Below are positions 60,362 through 64,000 of a DNA stretch of 64,000 nucleotides, in pieces. The position numbers were made by a program, and so were the translations under genes. This DNA comes from Edaphocola aurantiacus (GTDB lineage Bacteria; Bacteroidota; Bacteroidia; Chitinophagales; Chitinophagaceae): positions 310,001 through 374,000 of the forward strand of contig NZ_VOSI01000003.1 in NCBI RefSeq assembly GCF_019797745.1. Direction: 5' to 3'. The notes below the pieces were generated by a model, which was not told the DNA's origin, did not search any database, and saw nothing but the letters and a program-made list of their open reading frames with translations. Each line of letters begins with the position of its first letter. Positions within the stretch are counted from its first letter, which is position 1.

Positions 60362-61618
60362 ATGCCACGTCAAGCTATTATCATTACTATCGGCGACGAA
60401 CTGCTGATCGGTCAGACCCTCGATACGAACTCAGTATACATTGCCCAAACCCTTGGTGGAATTAATATTGAAGTCATCCGTAAGGTTGCGATCAGAGATA
60501 AAAAAGAAGACATTATTGAAGCCCTGGATGATGCACTCAACAGAGCCGACCTGGTAATATTTACCGGGGGGCTTGGACCGACGGCAGATGATATTACCAA
60601 ACCGGTACTTTGCGATTATTTTGGTGGTACTATGGTACGCAACCAGCAGGTATTGTCTCATGTAGAGGCGATTTTCAGTAAACGGAATATGCCTATGCTG
60701 GACCGTAATGCCCGCCAGGCCGATGTGCCGGATGTCTGTACTGTATTGTTTAACCAGTTGGGTACAGCACCGGGTATGTTGTTTGAGCAGGAGGGCAAGC
60801 TGGTGGCTTCGCTTCCGGGAGTACCTTTTGAGATGCAGCATATCCTGGACCGGGAACTGGTACCTGTGGTACAGGCCCGCCTGCAATCTTCCGTACAGTT
60901 ACTGCACCGCCACCTAGTAACCTCCGGTATCGCGGAAAGTGTACTGGCAGAGCGTATCGAAGATATAGAGACAGCATTACCTGAATATATGCACCTCGCA
61001 TACCTGCCTTCGCTGAGAATGGTAAAACTGCGCCTGACTGCAGAGGCTACTGATCCTACGGCCTTATCTGCCGAAATGGATGCGGTAATGCAACAGATTG
61101 CAGCGCGCATTCCTGCATATGTAATCGGTACTGAGGATGTAGGGCTGGATATTTATGCAACCCGTTTATTACTGGAGAAAAATCTATTGCTGGCTACGGC
61201 AGAAAGCTGTACCGGTGGCTATTTCGGACACCAGGTAACTAATGTAGCCGGTAGTTCTAAATATTATAAAGGAGGCGTGATCTCTTATGCCAATGACATT
61301 AAGGAAAGCCTGATTGGCGTGCAACAGAGTACCCTGGTGGCCTACGGAGCGGTGAGTGAAGAAACCGTAAGAGAAATGGCCCTTGGTGCGGTGCAGGAAC
61401 TGAAGGCCGATATTGCTATATCTTTCTCCGGTATTTTAGGACCCGAAGGCGGGACCCCGGAAAAGCCTGTGGGACTGGTGTGGCTGGCCGTAGCCAACAG
61501 TGCCGGAATTGTGGAGACCCGCAAAATGCAGCTGCGCTATACACGCCTGGTCAATAAAGAGGCGGTAGTGAATGAAGGCTGGGCATTTTTACGCTCATTT
61601 ATACTGGATCATTATTAG
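60362..61618 (+). CDS. cinA: CinA-family protein with NMN deamidase domain
   Basis: 418 residues, two domains. N-terminal MoaB/Mog-like half: IITIGDELLIGQTLDTNSVY, DLVIFTGGLGPTADDITKPV. C-terminal NMN amidohydrolase (PncC) half: LATAESCTGGYFGHQVTNVA, GGVISYANDIKESLIGV, ISFSGILGPEGGTPEKPVGL. Acts in pyridine-nucleotide salvage (ADP-ribose pyrophosphatase and NMN deamidase activities known for the family). Full length, own promoter. Followed 81 bp later by the E1 gene. Confidence 0.95.
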   Translation: MPRQAIIITIGDELLIGQTLDTNSVYIAQTLGGINIEVIRKVAIRDKKEDIIEALDDALNRADLVIFTGGLGPTADDITKPVLCDYFGGTMVRNQQVLSHVEAIFSKRNMPMLDRNARQADVPDVCTVLFNQLGTAPGMLFEQEGKLVASLPGVPFEMQHILDRELVPVVQARLQSSVQLLHRHLVTSGIAESVLAERIEDIETALPEYMHLAYLPSLRMVKLRLTAEATDPTALSAEMDAVMQQIAARIPAYVIGTEDVGLDIYATRLLLEKNLLLATAESCTGGYFGHQVTNVAGSSKYYKGGVISYANDIKESLIGVQQSTLVAYGAVSEETVREMALGAVQELKADIAISFSGILGPEGGTPEKPVGLVWLAVANSAGIVETRKMQLRYTRLVNKEAVVNEGWAFLRSFILDHY

Positions 61619-61666
61619 TAAGATGTTGTCTCATAAGCTTTAGGCTTCCTAATCAATTTAAAACCT

Positions 61667-61674
61667 TAAATTTG
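61667..61674 (+). promoter_or_regulatory. -7 element of the fused E1 gene
   Basis: TAAATTTG, exact TAnnTTTG, 25 bp before ATG 61700. Confidence 0.6.
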
Positions 61675-61699
61675 CTCCCTCATAGCACAAAATTGTTAC

Positions 61700-63751
61700 A
61701 TGACAGATAAAGATTTGCTTTTAAAAGCATACCGACTCATGATGTCGGCTAAAGCTATGGCCGATATTTATGAAGCCAACAGACCCATTTGTAAATATGT
61801 ACACAGTACTTCCCGTGGACATGAAGCAATACAACTGGCTACGGCATTTCACCTGAAGCCGGACGATTATGTAAGCCCTTACTATCGTGATGAGAGCATG
61901 ATGCTGGGCATGGGTTACCGTCCTTATGAACTGATGCTGCAATTACTGGCCAAGGGTGACGATCCGTTTACCGGTGGTCGTGCTTATTACAGCCATCCAA
62001 ATATAAAAAGAGATAATTTTCCAAAGATCATTCACCAGAGCAGCGCTACCGGCATGCAGGCTATTCCTACAACCGGCGTCGCTCAGGGTATTGCCTATAT
62101 TGAATCTCAGCAACTGAGAACCTTCGATACACCTCCTGTTGTGGTGTGTTCTTTCGGCGACGGCAGCGTTACCGAAGGTGAGGTAAGTGAGGCCTTCCAG
62201 TTTGCGGCATTACATCAGCTGCCGGTTATATTCCTGGTACAGGACAATGACTGGGGTATATCTGTGTCCAGCGATGAGGCCAGAACAATGACGGCTTATG
62301 AATTTATTGAAGGATTTAAAGGTATTGAACGCCTGACCGTAGACGGCAGCCAGTTCGAACCTTCATATAATACCATGAAGGAGGCCTTCGATTATGTACG
62401 GGAGCAGCGTAAACCAATACTGGTGCATGCTACCGTGCCATTGATTGGTCACCATACTTCCGGTGTGCGCAGAGAATGGTATCGTACCGAAGATGACCTG
62501 GAGAAACACCGCCTGGATGATCCGGGACCAAAACTGAAGCAACGCCTGATAGAACTGGGTGTAACGGTAGCGGAACTGGATAAGATCGAAGCAGAAGAAA
62601 CTGAATTTATTGCAGCAGAATTTGACCGTGCTGTGAATGCACCTGATCCGGAACTGTCAACTGTTTCTGATCACGTATTTGCTCCGCTGGAGATCACTGA
62701 AGAGCGCGGTACACGTGTACCTGAAGGTGGTGAAAAAGTAGTGATGGTAGATGCCGCACTGCATGCCATTGAAGAGGTAATGCGTAAGCACCCCGAAGCC
62801 CTGTTTTACGGACAGGATGTGGGTGGCCGTATCGGCGGTGTATTCAGAGAGGCCGCAACACTGGCACAGAAATTCGGAGATGAGCGTGTATTTAATACCG
62901 CTATCCAGGAGGCTTATATCATCGGTTCTACCGTAGGTATGAGTGCTGTGGGCCTGAAACCGATTGTAGAAGTACAGTTCGCCGATTATATTTATCCGGG
63001 TCTGAACCAGCTGGTAACAGAGATTTCTAAATCCTGCTACCTGAGCTGCGGTAAATTCCCGGTAAGCAACATCATCCGTGTGCCGATTGGTGCTTACGGT
63101 GGTGGTGGTCCTTATCACAGTGGTAGTGTGGAAAGTACACTGGCTACGATTAAAGGAATCAAGATTGCCTACCCATCCAATGCTGCTGACCTTAAAGGAT
63201 TGATGAAAGCTGCATTCTACGACAATAACCCTGTCGTAATGCTGGAACATAAAGGCCTGTACTGGAGCAAGGTTCCGGGTACAGAAGCTGCCAAAACGAT
63301 CGAACCTGCCGAGGATTACATCCTGCCGTTTGGTATTGGTAATGTAGTGTTGAAAGCAGATGAGGAGCAGGTTGATAACGGAGAGAGTGTATGTATCATT
63401 ACTTATGGTATGGGTGTACACTGGGCTACTGCAGCAGCTAAACAACATGTTGGTAAAGTAGAGGTGGTGGATCTGAGAACAATCTTCCCGCTGGATGAGG
63501 CACTGGTATATGAAACTGTGAAAAAACATGGTAAATGTATCGTCCTGACTGAAGAGCAGCTGAATAACTCATTTGCGGAAGCCCTGGCCGGACGCATTGC
63601 CCAGGAGTGTTTCCGTAACCTGGATGCCCCTGTACAAACCATCGGCGCCCTTAACCTGCCGGCTGTACCATTGAATGTGGGTCTGGAAGCTGAAATGCTG
63701 CCTAACGCGCAGAAAGTAGCGGATAAGATTGCGTATTTGCTGTCTTATTAG
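61700..63751 (+). CDS. 2-oxoacid dehydrogenase E1, fused alpha and beta subunits
   Basis: 683 residues holding a whole E1 enzyme. The alpha part (1-~320) has the TPP motif CSFGDGSVTEGEVSEAFQFA ending in VQDNDWGIS, and GHHTSGVRREWYR. The beta part (~340-683) has FYGQDVGGRIGGVFREAATL, AIQEAYIIGSTVGMSAVGLK, GAYGGGGPYHSGSVES and VVDLRTIFPLDEALVYETVK. This fused form is typical of Bacteroidota and is annotated as branched-chain (2-oxoisovalerate) E1; pyruvate specificity cannot be excluded. It needs lipoylated E2, supplied via lipA (23335). No E2 or E3 gene adjacent. Confidence 0.93.
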   Translation: MTDKDLLLKAYRLMMSAKAMADIYEANRPICKYVHSTSRGHEAIQLATAFHLKPDDYVSPYYRDESMMLGMGYRPYELMLQLLAKGDDPFTGGRAYYSHPNIKRDNFPKIIHQSSATGMQAIPTTGVAQGIAYIESQQLRTFDTPPVVVCSFGDGSVTEGEVSEAFQFAALHQLPVIFLVQDNDWGISVSSDEARTMTAYEFIEGFKGIERLTVDGSQFEPSYNTMKEAFDYVREQRKPILVHATVPLIGHHTSGVRREWYRTEDDLEKHRLDDPGPKLKQRLIELGVTVAELDKIEAEETEFIAAEFDRAVNAPDPELSTVSDHVFAPLEITEERGTRVPEGGEKVVMVDAALHAIEEVMRKHPEALFYGQDVGGRIGGVFREAATLAQKFGDERVFNTAIQEAYIIGSTVGMSAVGLKPIVEVQFADYIYPGLNQLVTEISKSCYLSCGKFPVSNIIRVPIGAYGGGGPYHSGSVESTLATIKGIKIAYPSNAADLKGLMKAAFYDNNPVVMLEHKGLYWSKVPGTEAAKTIEPAEDYILPFGIGNVVLKADEEQVDNGESVCIITYGMGVHWATAAAKQHVGKVEVVDLRTIFPLDEALVYETVKKHGKCIVLTEEQLNNSFAEALAGRIAQECFRNLDAPVQTIGALNLPAVPLNVGLEAEMLPNAQKVADKIAYLLSY

Positions 63752-63758
63752 AAAAATA

Positions 63759-63790
63759 TTTGTGTAAATAGGAATATTTATATAATTTTG
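63759..63790 (+). promoter_or_regulatory. rpmE2 promoter (TTTG, 20 bp, TAATTTTG)
   Basis: TTTG at 63759-63762 and TAATTTTG at 63783-63790 with 20 bp between; transcript start expected near 63797. Confidence 0.75.
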
Positions 63791-63809
63791 CAATCTTAAT
63801 TGTACAATT

Positions 63810-63828
63810 GTATGGCTAGAAACCATAC
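63810..63828 (+). promoter_or_regulatory. Hairpin in the L31 mRNA leader
   Basis: GTATGG / CCATAC with a 7-nt loop, in the ~50-nt leader before the rpmE2 start. Possible target for L31 autoregulation; evidence is only positional. Confidence 0.4.
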
Positions 63829-63845
63829 GCTAAATAAAAAATAAA

Positions 63846-64000
63846 ATGAAAAAAGGTACACATCCGGAAAATTATCGTTTCGTAGTCTTCAAAGATATGT
63901 CTAACGAGTCTACTTTCTTAACTAAATCAACTACTCATACTACTGAGACAATTACTTGGGAAGATGGTAAAGAATATCCGTTGATCAAAGTTGAGATCTC
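63846..64000 (+). CDS. rpmE2: Ribosomal protein L31 type B, 3' end cut by window edge
   Basis: First 51 residues of L31 type [21 protein letters not shown], then [20 protein letters not shown] and [12 protein letters not shown] at the edge. This branch lacks the zinc-binding cysteines of L31 type A in its N-terminal part, and none are seen here. Start ATG 63846. Own full promoter. The rest of the gene lies beyond the window. Confidence 0.93.
   Translation, partial: MKKGTHPENYRFVVFKDMSNESTFLTKSTTHTTETITWEDGKEYPLIKVEI

Noticed and set aside
62657-63529. Long minus-strand frame opposite the E1 gene
   Set aside because: Antisense shadow; the sense frame carries the TPP and beta-subunit motifs.

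Overview
The window reads as a stretch of core chromosome from a member of the Bacteroidota, most likely a Chitinophagaceae-like lineage (inference). Reasons seen in the sequence: more than twenty promoters carry the Bacteroidota -7 element TAnnTTTG, several with TTTG 19-21 bp upstream. There are two proteins with C-terminal type IX secretion (T9SS) sorting domains, a bacillithiol enzyme (BshC), a fused alpha-beta 2-oxoacid dehydrogenase E1, a mitochondrial-type citrate synthase, and a tRNA gene without encoded CCA. I see no insertion sequence, phage, integrase or CRISPR array. Coding density is high and most transcription units end in long, nearly perfect hairpins.

Layout. 1-6.5 kb: the 3' part of proline dehydrogenase, a TPR/beta-propeller exported protein, and an Lnt-like acyltransferase translationally coupled to a T9SS cargo protein. 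6.7-16.7 kb: citrate synthase; a GntR regulator with a fosmidomycin-resistance-type MFS pump sharing a 19-bp operator; a zinc alcohol dehydrogenase divergent from an AraC regulator; an HxlR regulator divergent from an NmrA-type reductase; BshC; a luciferase-like oxidoreductase. 16.7-24.3 kb: a minus-strand operon rhodanese / unknown / LutA-like / thioredoxin-like, a YtxH protein, an OsmC-FUSC operon, two exported proteins and lipoyl synthase. 24.4-31 kb: M13 peptidase, AroQ, a membrane-tethered TPR-HTH regulator, a gene-free stretch with a candidate ncRNA, and a GNAT-methyltransferase pair. 31-44 kb: transglutaminase-like protein, MetK, a YiiX-like pseudoenzyme with a lipoprotein, small stress proteins, M20 dipeptidase, nitroreductase, NYN-LOTUS protein, GT14 glycosyltransferase, enolase. 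44-54.6 kb: TamB-like protein, ArsR regulator and methyltransferase, LeuRS, porin-like protein, GNAT. 54.7-56.7 kb: the unusual region. 56.7-64 kb: second porin-like protein, AnmK, a cobalamin riboswitch before a secreted DUF4465 protein, CinA, fused E1, and the start of ribosomal protein L31 type B.

The most interesting region is 54724-56727. One strong promoter is followed by two tiny related ORFs rich in cysteine codons (one has a Cys-Cys pair, the other a Cys-Cys-Cys run). Each is followed at once by a textbook intrinsic terminator. Then comes tRNA-Cys(GCA) and, with no terminator or recognisable promoter in between, genes for a DUF4395 membrane protein, a free-standing NIL domain and a GNAT acetyltransferase. 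In the first leader a 7-nt segment overlapping the last Cys codon can pair with the 5' arm of the terminator, which is the geometry of ribosome-mediated attenuation. I read this as a double cysteine attenuator controlling a tRNA-Cys gene and a thiol/sulfur operon. I know of no described example of cognate-codon attenuation of a tRNA gene in this arrangement.

The second notable point is a cobalamin riboswitch that controls a single T9SS-exported DUF4465-FnIII protein, a candidate cell-surface vitamin B12-binding protein with no BtuB next to it.
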